24,320 nucleotides of DNA from assembly GCA_027338645.1 (NCBI GenBank), contig DAHWSH010000032.1, positions 1 through 24,320 on the forward strand, in the 5' to 3' direction. A program made the position numbers and the translations under genes. How positions within the stretch are numbered: the first letter of the stretch is position 1; the number at the start of each line of letters is the position of its first letter. The notes beneath the pieces were generated by a model. That model was not told the DNA's origin and did not search any database. It saw nothing but the letters and a program-made list of their open reading frames with translations. The stretch is from JAJZIH01 sp021785265. Lineage in GTDB: Bacteria > Pseudomonadota > Gammaproteobacteria > JAKAQQ01. Below, one piece after another: positions 12,831-20,734 of this stretch.

Positions 12831-13720
12831 CGAAACCCGGGACACCCCACCAAGCCAGCTTCATCGGACTGGGCGCCATGGGTGGGCCCATGGCTGCCAC
12901 GCTCGCACGAGCCGGCCGTCTCGCCGGGGCTTGGAATCGCAGTCCGGCTCGTGCCGAGCGTTGGGGTCGGGAACAAGGGGCCCGGATCTTCGGCACTCTG
13001 GCCGAGGCCGCTCGTGCCGCGCCGATCGTCATCCTGTGCGTGAGCCGGGATACCGATGTGCTGGAGATCGTGGACCAACTCCTCCCCCAGCTCACTTCGG
13101 GCCAGATCGTGATCGACTGTTCCACGACAGCCCCGGAGACAGCGCGGACTGCAGCGATGCGGCTCCGGGCCGGAGAGGTCTCCTTCCTCGACTGCCCGGT
13201 TTCCGGTGGTACCGAGGGTGCGGCAGCGGGCACGTTGACTCTCTTTGTGGGGGGCGATGCGGAGGTTGTCGAGCGCGCCCGGCCACTCCTCGCGTCCCTC
13301 GGGTCCCGGATTACCCACCTGGGGCCGACCGGCCAGGGACAGGCGGCCAAAGCGGTCAACCAGCTGATGCTGGCAGGCATCAATCAGGCGGTCTCCGAGG
13401 CATTGGCTTTCGCCATCTCCGAAAAGCTGCAGCTCCCGGAACTGATTGCCGCGTTGTCCCACGGGGCGGCGGCAAGCTGGTTTCTCGCCCATCGAGGCCC
13501 GCGCATGGCGGAGCGGCACTACCCTCTCGGGTTCAAGATGGCGCTTCATGCCAAAGACCTCTGCATCTGCCGTGATATGGCCGCACGTCACGGGGTGCAA
13601 CTCCCCCTTGTGGAAATGACCCTCCACCATTACGGTCGCCTGCCGGCGTGTATGGATCAAGACCTGTCGGCCCTATTCGAGCTCAAGCGTGCCCTCTTCG
13701 AGAACCAGAACCCCGCCTGA
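12827..13720 (+). CDS. NAD(P)-dependent beta-hydroxyacid dehydrogenase (3-hydroxyisobutyrate dehydrogenase / GarR-like)
   Basis: The 297-residue protein has the N-terminal nucleotide motif GLGAMGGPMA (14-23), the substrate motif DCPVSGGTEGA (122-132) and the catalytic lysine in GQGQAAKAVNQLM (Lys175). The all-alpha C-terminal domain includes FKMALHAKDL (family FxxxLxxKDL). Such enzymes oxidise 3-hydroxyisobutyrate or reduce tartronate, glyoxylate or succinate semialdehydes; the substrate here cannot be read from sequence. No valine-degradation or glycerate genes are adjacent. Its ATGA overlap with speA suggests cotranscription, but a role in polyamine metabolism is only a guess. Confidence 0.88.
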   Translation: MTKPGTPHQASFIGLGAMGGPMAATLARAGRLAGAWNRSPARAERWGREQGARIFGTLAEAARAAPIVILCVSRDTDVLEIVDQLLPQLTSGQIVIDCSTTAPETARTAAMRLRAGEVSFLDCPVSGGTEGAAAGTLTLFVGGDAEVVERARPLLASLGSRITHLGPTGQGQAAKAVNQLMLAGINQAVSEALAFAISEKLQLPELIAALSHGAAASWFLAHRGPRMAERHYPLGFKMALHAKDLCICRDMAARHGVQLPLVEMTLHHYGRLPACMDQDLSALFELKRALFENQNPA

Positions 13721-14795
13721 GGCCGACGCGCACAAAGAGGCCAAGCAGGCCCCTGCCGGCCAAGCGTCTTGGAGTTTCCTGCCCGAAATCTGTTCGGGGA
13801 CCTCGACGCTGAGCCTGATCCTCATGGCCGAGTTCGTCGCCCTGGTCCTCACGCTGGTCCAGTCGGAATGGCTGGGTGCATTCTGGGTCGGCTGGGGATG
13901 GATCTCGCTTTATGTGCAGTGGATCACCCTGACGGGTGCCGGGCTACTCTGCGGGCTTCGACGCTGGGCCCCGCCCCTTCCACAGCCCGCCGCCCTGCTT
14001 TTGTCCTACGCACTCCTGCTGGCGACCGCGATCGGTATCGGCTGGGGGGTCGAGGCGCTGTGGCCACTCCCCGCGGAGCCGCTCCGGGGTTTCCTCTGGC
14101 GCAGTACGCTGGCTGCCGCCATTATCGACCTGTTGGTTCTCCGCCATCTTTATGTACTGGGGCGCTGGAAAAGTCAGGTCCGGGCCGAGGCGGAGGTCCG
14201 TCTCGAGGCCCTGGAGTCGCGCCTGCGCCCCCACTTCCTGTTTAACACGCTGAACTCCATCGTGGCCCTGGTCCGGGTGGCACCGGATGCAGCCGAACAA
14301 GCGCTGCTCGACCTGTCCGACCTGTTCCGCGCTGTGCTCAAGGAGCCCTCATCCCGTTCGACACTGGGGCAGGAACTCGACTGGGCTCGACGCTACCTGG
14401 CTCTAGAGCAGATCCGGCTCGGTGACCGGCTTGAAGTCGCCTGGAAAACCCAGGCCCTGCCGACTGATGCGGAAGTGCCCCGCCTCCTTCTCCAGCCCAT
14501 CGTGGAAAATGCGGTTTATCATGGGATTGAGGGGATGGCGGGTGGCGGGCGCATCGAAATTACGGGACAGTTGTCGGGAGGTCATATGGAACTCGTGATC
14601 AGTAATCCGAGATCTGGAGAGAGCCGAACGAGCCGGGGGCATGGCCTCGGGCTCGATATCCTGAAAAGTCGGCTGTCGCTGGCATTCCCCGACACGTTGG
14701 ATCCGGTCCGGGTCGAGTTCGGTGACGACGGCCAGTTCCGGGTCCGCTTGCATCTGCCCTATGTGCCCGGACGGGGACGGGCCGCCGGTTCGTGA
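13689..14795 (+). CDS. algZ: LytS-family sensor histidine kinase, AlgZ/FimS-like
   Basis: This membrane sensor kinase has four hydrophobic segments (about 41-59, 64-90, 100-121 and 136-155) and no obvious extracellular domain. It then has the His_kinase motif RPHFLFNTLNSI (180-191) with phospho-acceptor His182, and an ATPase domain with QPIVENAVYHGIE (N-box) and GHGLGLDILKSRL (G-box). This is the AlgZ/FimS layout, which pairs with AlgR. The GTG at 13689 overlaps the previous gene by 32 bp. Later in-frame starts exist, so the exact N-terminus is uncertain. Its stop overlaps algR in GTGA. The signal sensed is unknown. Confidence 0.88.
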   Translation: MPSSRTRTPPEADAHKEAKQAPAGQASWSFLPEICSGTSTLSLILMAEFVALVLTLVQSEWLGAFWVGWGWISLYVQWITLTGAGLLCGLRRWAPPLPQPAALLLSYALLLATAIGIGWGVEALWPLPAEPLRGFLWRSTLAAAIIDLLVLRHLYVLGRWKSQVRAEAEVRLEALESRLRPHFLFNTLNSIVALVRVAPDAAEQALLDLSDLFRAVLKEPSSRSTLGQELDWARRYLALEQIRLGDRLEVAWKTQALPTDAEVPRLLLQPIVENAVYHGIEGMAGGGRIEITGQLSGGHMELVISNPRSGESRTSRGHGLGLDILKSRLSLAFPDTLDPVRVEFGDDGQFRVRLHLPYVPGRGRAAGS

Positions 14796-15520
14796 CGGAA
14801 GTTCTCGTCGCGGATGACGAAGCCCTGGCGCGGGTGCGTCTCCGGCAGCTGCTTGAGATGGTCCTGCCGGGCGTGGAAATTATCGAGGCCTGTGACGGTC
14901 GTGAAGCCCTGCTCCTGCTGCAGGGTCGGCCAGTCGATTTGGTTTTTCTCGATATCCGGATGCCTGGGATTGATGGCATCGAGGTGGTGAGACATCTGGC
15001 CGCTTTGGGTGTCGAGGCGCCGCGTGTCATTTTCACGACGGCCTACGACCGCTTCGCGATCCAAGCCTTCGAGGTCGGGGCTGTGGGCTATCTCGTGAAG
15101 CCCATCCGCCCAGAGCAACTGTCGATGACGATGGAACGGATCCAGCGTGGGTGGCCCCGGGTGTCGCTCACCCCCGACGGGGCGAGGCGGCGCTGGATTG
15201 TTTCCCGGTCCAGTGGCGAACTCCGGATGGTGGCGGTCGGGATGGTGCTCTATTTCGAGGCCCAGGACAAGTACGTCCGGGCTGTCCACGCCCAGGGCCA
15301 GCTCCTCTTGAACGAACCTCTGGCCGCCCTCGAAACGGAGTTCGCGGATCGTTTCGTGAGGGTCCACCGGCGCTTCCTGGTGGCCCACGACCGGATCCAC
15401 CGCCTGGTGCATGAACCGTCCGGCGACCGTTTTATCGAGTTGGTGGGCTATCCGGCGCGGATTCCGGTCAGTCGGCGCCTGGCCCCGGCCCTGCGGCGCA
15501 AAATTCTGGCCCCGGATTGA
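14792..15520 (+). CDS. algR: LytTR-family response regulator, AlgR-like
   Basis: The 242-residue protein has a receiver domain with acidic pocket D8/D9, phosphorylation site Asp54 (VFLDIRMPG), FTTAYD and YLVKPI with Lys104. A C-terminal LytTR DNA-binding domain follows (about 135-235: VLYFEAQDKYV, FVRVHRRFLV). In Pseudomonas, AlgR controls alginate, twitching motility and virulence, and sits in the same algZ-algR-hemC order. The targets here are unknown. The start is GTG within the algZ stop. hemC follows 32 bp later. Confidence 0.9.
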   Translation: MTEVLVADDEALARVRLRQLLEMVLPGVEIIEACDGREALLLLQGRPVDLVFLDIRMPGIDGIEVVRHLAALGVEAPRVIFTTAYDRFAIQAFEVGAVGYLVKPIRPEQLSMTMERIQRGWPRVSLTPDGARRRWIVSRSSGELRMVAVGMVLYFEAQDKYVRAVHAQGQLLLNEPLAALETEFADRFVRVHRRFLVAHDRIHRLVHEPSGDRFIELVGYPARIPVSRRLAPALRRKILAPD

Positions 15521-15552
15521 GATCGGCCCCCTGCCTGTGTTCCAATTGGCGG

Positions 15553-16455
15553 ATGATCCTGAGACTTGCGAGCCGACGCTCGCCCTTGGCCCTGATCCAG
15601 ACCCGGGAAGTCGCGGATCGGCTGCGCCAGATCGACTCTACCATCGAGGTTGAGATCGTGGCGCTTACCACCCGGGGTGATGAGGTGAACGACCGTTCGC
15701 TCGCACCCATCGGGGGCAAGGGACTTTTCATCAGTGCGCTCGAGGAAGCGCTGCAGGAGGGACGGGCCGATGCGGCGGTTCATTCCCTGAAAGATGTGCC
15801 GGTGGACCTTGACCCCGGGTTCGAGATCGTGGCGGTGCTGCCCCGGGCTGATCCCCGGGACTACCTAGTGGGTGCCGAAGGGCTGGACCAGCTGCCGGCC
15901 GGTTCCTGTGTCGGCACCTCGAGCCTGCGTCGTCAAAGTCAGATCCTGGCCCAGCGACCGGATCTGCGCGTCGTCCCGGCACGTGGAAGCGTGAATTCGA
16001 GGATCGACCTGATTGGGCAGGGCCTCTGCGAGGCCGTCGTTCTGGCCCGGGCTGGAATCGAACGGCTGGGGCTCCAACCGACCGGGCAGGCCCTTGATCC
16101 GGAAGCCCATGTGCCGGCCATCGGCCAGGGTGCAATCGCCGTGGAATGCAGGATCCCGTCCTCCCGTCACGGGGAACTGTTGCGGGCACTGCACGATCCG
16201 GACTGTGCCCGGAGTACTGCGGCGGAGCGGGCATTCGGCCGCGAGCTCGGCGTCGATTGCTCGGCACCGGTGGGGGCTTGGGCAGGATGCCGGGACGATG
16301 GAACGATTCGCCTGCTCGCGTTTGCTGGTTCTGTGGATGGCCGTCGGATCCACCGGGAGTCCCTGTCCGGCCATGATCCCCAGTTGCTTGGAAGTCAGCT
16401 AGCCCAGAGGTTCCATGAACAAGGTATCCGAAACTACTTTGCGACGACGCCCTGA
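15553..16455 (+). CDS. hemC: Porphobilinogen deaminase (hydroxymethylbilane synthase)
   Basis: This enzyme polymerises four porphobilinogens into hydroxymethylbilane in heme synthesis. The 300-residue protein starts at ATG 15553 (MILRLASRRSPLAL, the usual family N-terminus); an upstream TTG extension is not needed. It has GKGLF, HSLKDVP (78-84) with the catalytic Asp81, GTSSLRR (121-127) and the dipyrromethane-cofactor Cys236 in GVDCSAPVGAWA. The common RGNV..R block reads RGSVNSR here, a mild departure at the Asn. It overlaps hemD by 41 bp. Confidence 0.96.
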   Translation: MILRLASRRSPLALIQTREVADRLRQIDSTIEVEIVALTTRGDEVNDRSLAPIGGKGLFISALEEALQEGRADAAVHSLKDVPVDLDPGFEIVAVLPRADPRDYLVGAEGLDQLPAGSCVGTSSLRRQSQILAQRPDLRVVPARGSVNSRIDLIGQGLCEAVVLARAGIERLGLQPTGQALDPEAHVPAIGQGAIAVECRIPSSRHGELLRALHDPDCARSTAAERAFGRELGVDCSAPVGAWAGCRDDGTIRLLAFAGSVDGRRIHRESLSGHDPQLLGSQLAQRFHEQGIRNYFATTP

Positions 16456-17230
16456 ACCCAAGCCCCTAGCGGGGCTGGGTGTACTTTTGACCCGACCGGA
16501 GGGCCAGAACGACGCACTTGCGCAACGCATTGAGAACCTGGGAGGGCGTGTCTGTGCCCACCCGATCTTCACCATTCGTCCGTTGTTCAAGACGACGGCC
16601 ACGCCGGCGGTCCCTCACCCCAACCGTTATGACTGGCTGATCTTTGTGAGCCCGAATGCGGTGGAGCATGGCTTCAACGCACTGGGTCAGCGCTGGCCGC
16701 GCCGGGCCAAACTGGCGGCGGTGGGAGAGGGGACGGCCCGTCGTCTCCATGAATTGGGTGCCCGACAGGTCTATGTGCCGAATGAGGGCTTTGGCAGCGA
16801 AGCTTTGGTGGACTCGCCGAATTTCAAGTCCGTTCGCGGGCACAAGTTTCTCGTCCTCCGTGGACGGGGAGGTCGGGACTGGCTGGCGAGCCAGCTGGCC
16901 TCGCGTGGGGCCGATGTGGAAACCCTTGAGATCTACGAGCGGGTGCGGCGCCCGACCGCGGGTGAACTCGAGGAAAAACTGTTCGAGGGTGACCTCGATG
17001 TCGTGACAGTGACGAGCGCGCAGACCCTCCTTGCCCTGATCGAGGGCCTGTCTGATGAGGGTGCGGTCCGGCTCCGTCACCTGCTTCTGTTGACCGCCGG
17101 CAGCCGGGTGGTTGAACTGGCCCGGGTTTTGGGTTTCGTGCGCCAGCCGCTCATCGCGACTGGTCCGGGCGATGAGAGTCTGCTCCGGACGCTCCTCGAT
17201 TGGTGGACAGGGCCCGAGGAGGAATCCTGA
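16415..17230 (+). CDS. hemD: Uroporphyrinogen-III synthase
   Basis: This enzyme cyclises hydroxymethylbilane with inversion of ring D. The 271-residue protein is divergent in sequence, as the family always is, but recognisable: LLTRPEGQN near the N-terminus, FVSPNAVEHGF, AVGEGTARRL, VLRGRGGRDWLASQL with YERV after it, and VTVTSAQTLLAL in the second domain. The ATG at 16415 has AGAGG four bases upstream and lies inside hemC. Gene order and overlap (hemC-hemD-hemX-hemY) support the call. It ends 21 bp before the hemX frame. Confidence 0.92.
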   Translation: MNKVSETTLRRRPEPKPLAGLGVLLTRPEGQNDALAQRIENLGGRVCAHPIFTIRPLFKTTATPAVPHPNRYDWLIFVSPNAVEHGFNALGQRWPRRAKLAAVGEGTARRLHELGARQVYVPNEGFGSEALVDSPNFKSVRGHKFLVLRGRGGRDWLASQLASRGADVETLEIYERVRRPTAGELEEKLFEGDLDVVTVTSAQTLLALIEGLSDEGAVRLRHLLLLTAGSRVVELARVLGFVRQPLIATGPGDESLLRTLLDWWTGPEEES

Positions 17231-17251
17231 CATGTACGAACTGCCTCGACG

Positions 17252-18301
17252 GTGCGGTGGATCTGGTCCGTGACTAAGACGGATACCGGCATGGGCCCTC
17301 CGGAAACCATCCGGTTCCGGCGCCGGATAGTGTCCGCGATTGCGTATGGGATCGTTTTGGTTGTTGCTCTGGCCGCCCTGGCGGGTGCCTTCTGGACGTG
17401 GCGGGAGGGTCGTGCCACCCGGCGGGAGACCGGACGGATCGGGATGTCCATCGGCCAGATCAACGGCAGGCTCGAAAAGTTGTCCCGACAGATGGTGCCC
17501 CGCGTCGAGTGGTTGCGTCTCAAGGCCCGACTCGACCGGGAGCGCACGCGTGAGTTCGCACTGGAACAACGCCTTGGAGCCCTGGAGGGTCGTGTCGCAT
17601 CGGACCGCGAGCAGGTCGCGCTCCAAGGGGCGAGTCTGCTTCTCCATGTGGGGGCCCGCCTTGCATCCCTGGAGCCGGAGACGCATTGGGTACGAGGCTT
17701 GCTCGTGACAGTACATGATCTTTTGGCCCCTTGGCCATCTGCCCGGCTCCTGCCGTTGCGCCGACTGCTCACGGCTGACATCCAGAGGCTCGATCACCTC
17801 TCCCAGATGCATGGGCCTCACCCGGGATCTGTCCTCGCGGCGCTGGCACTCGCTTCTCCGCATTGGCCGCTCATGCTGCCCCACCCCCCCCCACCACGGA
17901 TCCGGCGCCCGGCCGTTGTTCACGGGTTCTGGGCGAGAATCGGCGGGTGGATCACCCGCTTGTTCGGGAGTTTGGTCAGAATACGGACTCTGCCGGAACG
18001 CGTTCCACCTCCACCAGGCTCTCGGGAGGCCGCCCGTCTCCGTCTGCGGCTCGCCTTGGACCTCGCCTTGGCCCGGATAAACTGGTTCAGTGGACGCCGG
18101 GAGCAATATCAGGCGGATCTTGTGCTTCTCCATCGCTTCATCCTGCGCCACTATGAGTCCCGTGATCCGGTGGTGACGAACGGCCTGGACGAACTGTCGG
18201 CGATCCAGCATCCCCCTCTTCCCCTCCATTGGGCACCGCTCCTTGCCGCATTACGCGCTGTCCAGATCCCTGTGGTGGCCCCGGTCCGGGCTTCCCCATG
18301 A
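17252..18301 (+). CDS. hemX: HemX-like membrane protein (uroporphyrinogen-III C-methyltransferase-like name, non-enzymatic)
   Basis: The 349-residue product has one transmembrane segment (about 28-49). A helical, probably coiled-coil periplasmic part follows (60-125), then the HemX pattern around GALEGRVASDREQ, LLLHVGARLASL and ALLLADIQRL-like sequence. A proline run occupies about 211-216. HemX proteins have no known methyltransferase activity despite the common database name; the role is unclear. Start choice is uncertain: GTG 17252 gives the longest product, GTG 17270 or ATG 17291 would leave the membrane segment intact, and none has a clear ribosome site. The stop overlaps the hemY start in ATGA. 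Confidence 0.8.
   Translation: MRWIWSVTKTDTGMGPPETIRFRRRIVSAIAYGIVLVVALAALAGAFWTWREGRATRRETGRIGMSIGQINGRLEKLSRQMVPRVEWLRLKARLDRERTREFALEQRLGALEGRVASDREQVALQGASLLLHVGARLASLEPETHWVRGLLVTVHDLLAPWPSARLLPLRRLLTADIQRLDHLSQMHGPHPGSVLAALALASPHWPLMLPHPPPPRIRRPAVVHGFWARIGGWITRLFGSLVRIRTLPERVPPPPGSREAARLRLRLALDLALARINWFSGRREQYQADLVLLHRFILRHYESRDPVVTNGLDELSAIQHPPLPLHWAPLLAALRAVQIPVVAPVRASP
17884..17892 (+). repeat. Nine-C homopolymer inside hemX
   Basis: Nine C residues span CAC CCC CCC CCA (His-Pro-Pro-Pro). It is the only one of the four long G/C runs whose coding strand is C, in a poorly conserved proline linker. Confidence 0.8.
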
Positions 18302-19497
18302 AGCTGCTGTGGTCACTGTGGGGCCTTACGGCGGGTGTCCTGCTCCTTTGGGTTTTGAGCGGGCTGTTTCCCGGGGGTTGGGTGGCCATCCGGATCGGGC
18401 ACCGGGAAATCGAGCTGTCACTTGTCATGCTGCTTCTGATGATGATGCTGTTCTATGGATTCCTGTTGCTGCTAACCACTTTTCTGTCTGGATTCGGCTG
18501 GTTCAGCCGCAACGTGCGGGATCCGTTTTCCTTGCGATGGCGGATTGGTCGCCGGCAGCTGGTCCGTGGTGTGATCGAGCTGGCGGAAGGCCGCTGGATG
18601 CGGGCGGAGAAGCGGCTCGTCCGCTTTGCCCGGATGAGTGAGGTGCCTTTGGTCAACTATCTGTGGGCGGCGCGGGCCGCCCAGCTCAATGGGGCCGACG
18701 AGCGGCGTGACCAGTATCTCCGTCAGGCAGCGGAGAGCACGCCCGAGGCCACGTTCGCAGTTGAACTGACAAAGGCGGAACTGCAGCTGGCGCGAGGTCA
18801 GGCCGGGAAGGCGCGGACGATCCTTGAGCAGCTCGCAACGCAGGATTCCGCGAACCCGCAACGACTGCGTCTTCTAGCCCGTTCCCTGGAGGCACTGGGG
18901 GACTGGCGTGGGCTCGAAGCCCTCTGGTCAAAGCTCAGGCAGGAAAAAATCCTGAGGGAAGGGGAACGGATGGCCTTGGAACAAAAGCTGGTCATTGGCC
19001 GCATCCGCGAGGCCGCCCATCCCGGTGGGGCGGCTGGGGTGCTCCGGATTTTCCGGGAACTCAAGTCCGGACAACGCCGCCAACCAGAGGTGGTGGATGC
19101 GGTGGTGGAAACCTTGGCCACGATCGGCGCTGCCCGTGCTGCCGTCGAGCAGTTGGCTGAATCTTTACCACAGGTCTGGAGCGAGGAGCGGATCATGCGT
19201 CTCGGCCGACTGGCCGCAGGTGCCGGTGCGGTCAATCTCCTAGTTGTGGCCGAGCCTTGGGCTGCGCACTATCCGGAAAGTGCCGGGCTCCACTATGTGC
19301 TTGGACTCCTGTGCGAGTCCCGGGGTCAGCGGGGCCGCGCCCGCGCCCATTTTGAGCGCAGCCTGTCGGTTCGGGCGGATCCTGAGGTCGCGCTCGCGCT
19401 TTCCAATCTTCTCGAGGAGCTCGGTGATCAGGAAGGGGCCAAGGAAAGGGCCCGAGAGGGGCTCCGCCAAGTCATGGGTCTGGAGAAGGGAGCGTGA
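18298..19497 (+). CDS. hemY: HemY-like TPR membrane protein
   Basis: The 399-residue protein has two N-terminal transmembrane segments (about 4-26 and 42-65) followed by an all-helical region of TPR-like repeats. Examples are LVNYLWAARAAQLNG, QRLRLLARSLEALGDWRGL and GLHYVLGLLCESRGQRGRARAHFERSL. This is the proteobacterial HemY of the hemCDXY operon (HemY_N plus TPR), unrelated to Bacillus HemY protoporphyrinogen oxidase. Its proposed role is as a scaffold or regulator of heme synthesis. ATG 18298 is coupled to hemX in ATGA. It ends the tight speA-to-hemY run. Confidence 0.9.
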   Translation: MKLLWSLWGLTAGVLLLWVLSGLFPGGWVAIRIGHREIELSLVMLLLMMMLFYGFLLLLTTFLSGFGWFSRNVRDPFSLRWRIGRRQLVRGVIELAEGRWMRAEKRLVRFARMSEVPLVNYLWAARAAQLNGADERRDQYLRQAAESTPEATFAVELTKAELQLARGQAGKARTILEQLATQDSANPQRLRLLARSLEALGDWRGLEALWSKLRQEKILREGERMALEQKLVIGRIREAAHPGGAAGVLRIFRELKSGQRRQPEVVDAVVETLATIGAARAAVEQLAESLPQVWSEERIMRLGRLAAGAGAVNLLVVAEPWAAHYPESAGLHYVLGLLCESRGQRGRARAHFERSLSVRADPEVALALSNLLEELGDQEGAKERAREGLRQVMGLEKGA

Positions 19498-19663
19498 GCC
19501 TTGGCATCGTTCCGGCATGGGCCCGGTCCAAATGGGCTCAAGCCATTCTTTGCGAGGAGTTTGGGAGGAAAAACGGGGATGTCCGGAACGGGAAGGGGGT
19601 GCCGGGTCGTGCCGGAGGGAGGCAACAGGGTGGGTCGAATCCAAGGCATCTTTTGGAAAGTCG

Positions 19664-20029
19664 ATGAAGGCCGAACCGATCTGGTTCTGGGTGGAGGGAG
19701 TGGGTTTCGGCGGGGCGCTCCTCCTCGGAGTGGGAATGGCATTTCATCTGCTCCGGGGTCGAATGCCGCGCATCGGTTGGGGCATTCTGCATGCCACACT
19801 GGCCACCATGGCCACGATCGTCCTCATCGTCTGGCTCTCTGGGCTACCCCGGCCGGATCTTCTCCTCGACGATGCCGCGCTGTTTTTCGCCATGGCCTTC
19901 CTGGGTGGCTTGACACTGGCTGGGCTCCAGCTCGCGGGCTACCGTGCGCCGGGCGTGATTGTCTTCCTGCATGGACTGTTCGCTGCCTTTGCCATGGTGC
20001 TCTTCGTGGTCGGTGCGAGCCGACTCTAG
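19664..20029 (+). CDS. Small four-helix integral membrane protein of unknown function
   Basis: I do not recognise the family. The 121-residue product from ATG 19664 (GGAAAG upstream) has four hydrophobic segments (about 6-30, 38-60, 68-88 and 96-118) with short loops. A conserved-looking histidine lies in helix 1 (MAFHLLRGRMPRIGWGILHA has two), with another in VFLHGLFA. Histidines within helices could bind heme or quinone, but nothing proves this. It follows hemY by 166 bp and precedes pxpB by 12 bp on the same strand, so it may head the 5-oxoprolinase operon. Its frame, GC content and hydrophobicity argue for a real gene over a shadow frame. Confidence 0.6.
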   Translation: MKAEPIWFWVEGVGFGGALLLGVGMAFHLLRGRMPRIGWGILHATLATMATIVLIVWLSGLPRPDLLLDDAALFFAMAFLGGLTLAGLQLAGYRAPGVIVFLHGLFAAFAMVLFVVGASRL

Positions 20030-20041
20030 GCTGGCTTCGGG

Positions 20042-20734
20042 ATGGGTTCAGGTGCCGGCATGGCCGCGGCGGCGGGATCCCTCGAATACCTTCCGCTTGG
20101 CGAGTGTGGTCTCCTCATGCGCTGGTCGCAGGAACCCGCCCCGCGACTGTCGAGACGGATCCGGGCGTTGGGGGAAGCGCTCGATCGGAATCCGCCGCCG
20201 GGTTTCGTGGAATGGGTGCCGGGCCTCCGTTCGCTTGCGGTTCAGTTTGATCCGGACCGCCTGAGCCGCGCGGCGTGGGTCGGTACCCTGGCCTCGATTT
20301 GGGAGGTCTTGCCGGAAAATCCCGAACTGCAGATCCGGTCTTTCGTGGTGCCGGTCGTATATGGTGGAGACTACGGCCCCGATCTCGCGGGTGCCGCGCA
20401 CGCGGCCCGTTTGGATCCGGACCAGTGGATTGCGTTGCATGCCGGAGCCGTCTACGAAGTACTTCTGGTGGGTTTTGCCCCGGGATTTCCCTATCTAGCG
20501 GGGTTGCCAGAGGCATTGGCCGTGCCGAGACGGACCACGCCCCGGCTCCGTGTTGCTGCCGGCTCCGTTGCCATCGCCAACCGCCTGTGCGGGATCTACC
20601 CGCGCGAGAGTCCGGGTGGGTGGTCTGTGATTGGCCGCACGGAGTGGGTTTGTTTCGACTCCGCCCGATCTCCCCCGGCCTGTTTTGCGATCGGGGACCA
20701 GGTCCGTTTCCACCCGGAGCCGTGGTCCAGATGA
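20042..20734 (+). CDS. pxpB: 5-oxoprolinase subunit PxpB (KipI-like)
   Basis: PxpB forms, with PxpC and PxpA, the prokaryotic ATP-dependent 5-oxoprolinase that opens pyroglutamate to glutamate. The 230-residue protein has the KipI/carboxyltransferase-domain subfamily 1 signature GFAPGFPYLAGLP (about 143-155). It also has VPRRTTPRLRVAAGSVAIA, GIYPRESPGGWSVIGRT and an N-terminal LEYLPLGECGLLMRW strand. Start ATG 20042 or ATG 20060 are both possible; the extra N-terminal residues are Gly/Ala-rich. The stop overlaps pxpC in ATGA. Gene order pxpB-pxpC-pxpA equals that of E. coli ybgJ-ybgK-ybgL. Confidence 0.92.
   Translation: MGSGAGMAAAAGSLEYLPLGECGLLMRWSQEPAPRLSRRIRALGEALDRNPPPGFVEWVPGLRSLAVQFDPDRLSRAAWVGTLASIWEVLPENPELQIRSFVVPVVYGGDYGPDLAGAAHAARLDPDQWIALHAGAVYEVLLVGFAPGFPYLAGLPEALAVPRRTTPRLRVAAGSVAIANRLCGIYPRESPGGWSVIGRTEWVCFDSARSPPACFAIGDQVRFHPEPWSR

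Noticed and set aside
15689..15697. CCGTTCGCT inside hemC resembling the Pseudomonas AlgR site CCGTTCGTC
   Set aside because: It matches only seven of nine bases, lies inside a coding region with no promoter nearby, and such short sequences recur by chance.
17232..17273. Fourteen-codon open frame (MYELPRRCGGSGP) between hemD and hemX
   Set aside because: It has no ribosome site and no attenuator-like hairpins, and a frame of this length is expected by chance in GC-rich DNA.
19498..19663. Possible terminator AATGG-GCTCAAG-CCATT after hemY
   Set aside because: The stem is only five base pairs and is followed by CTTTGC rather than a T run. The rest of this 166-bp gap shows nothing I can name.
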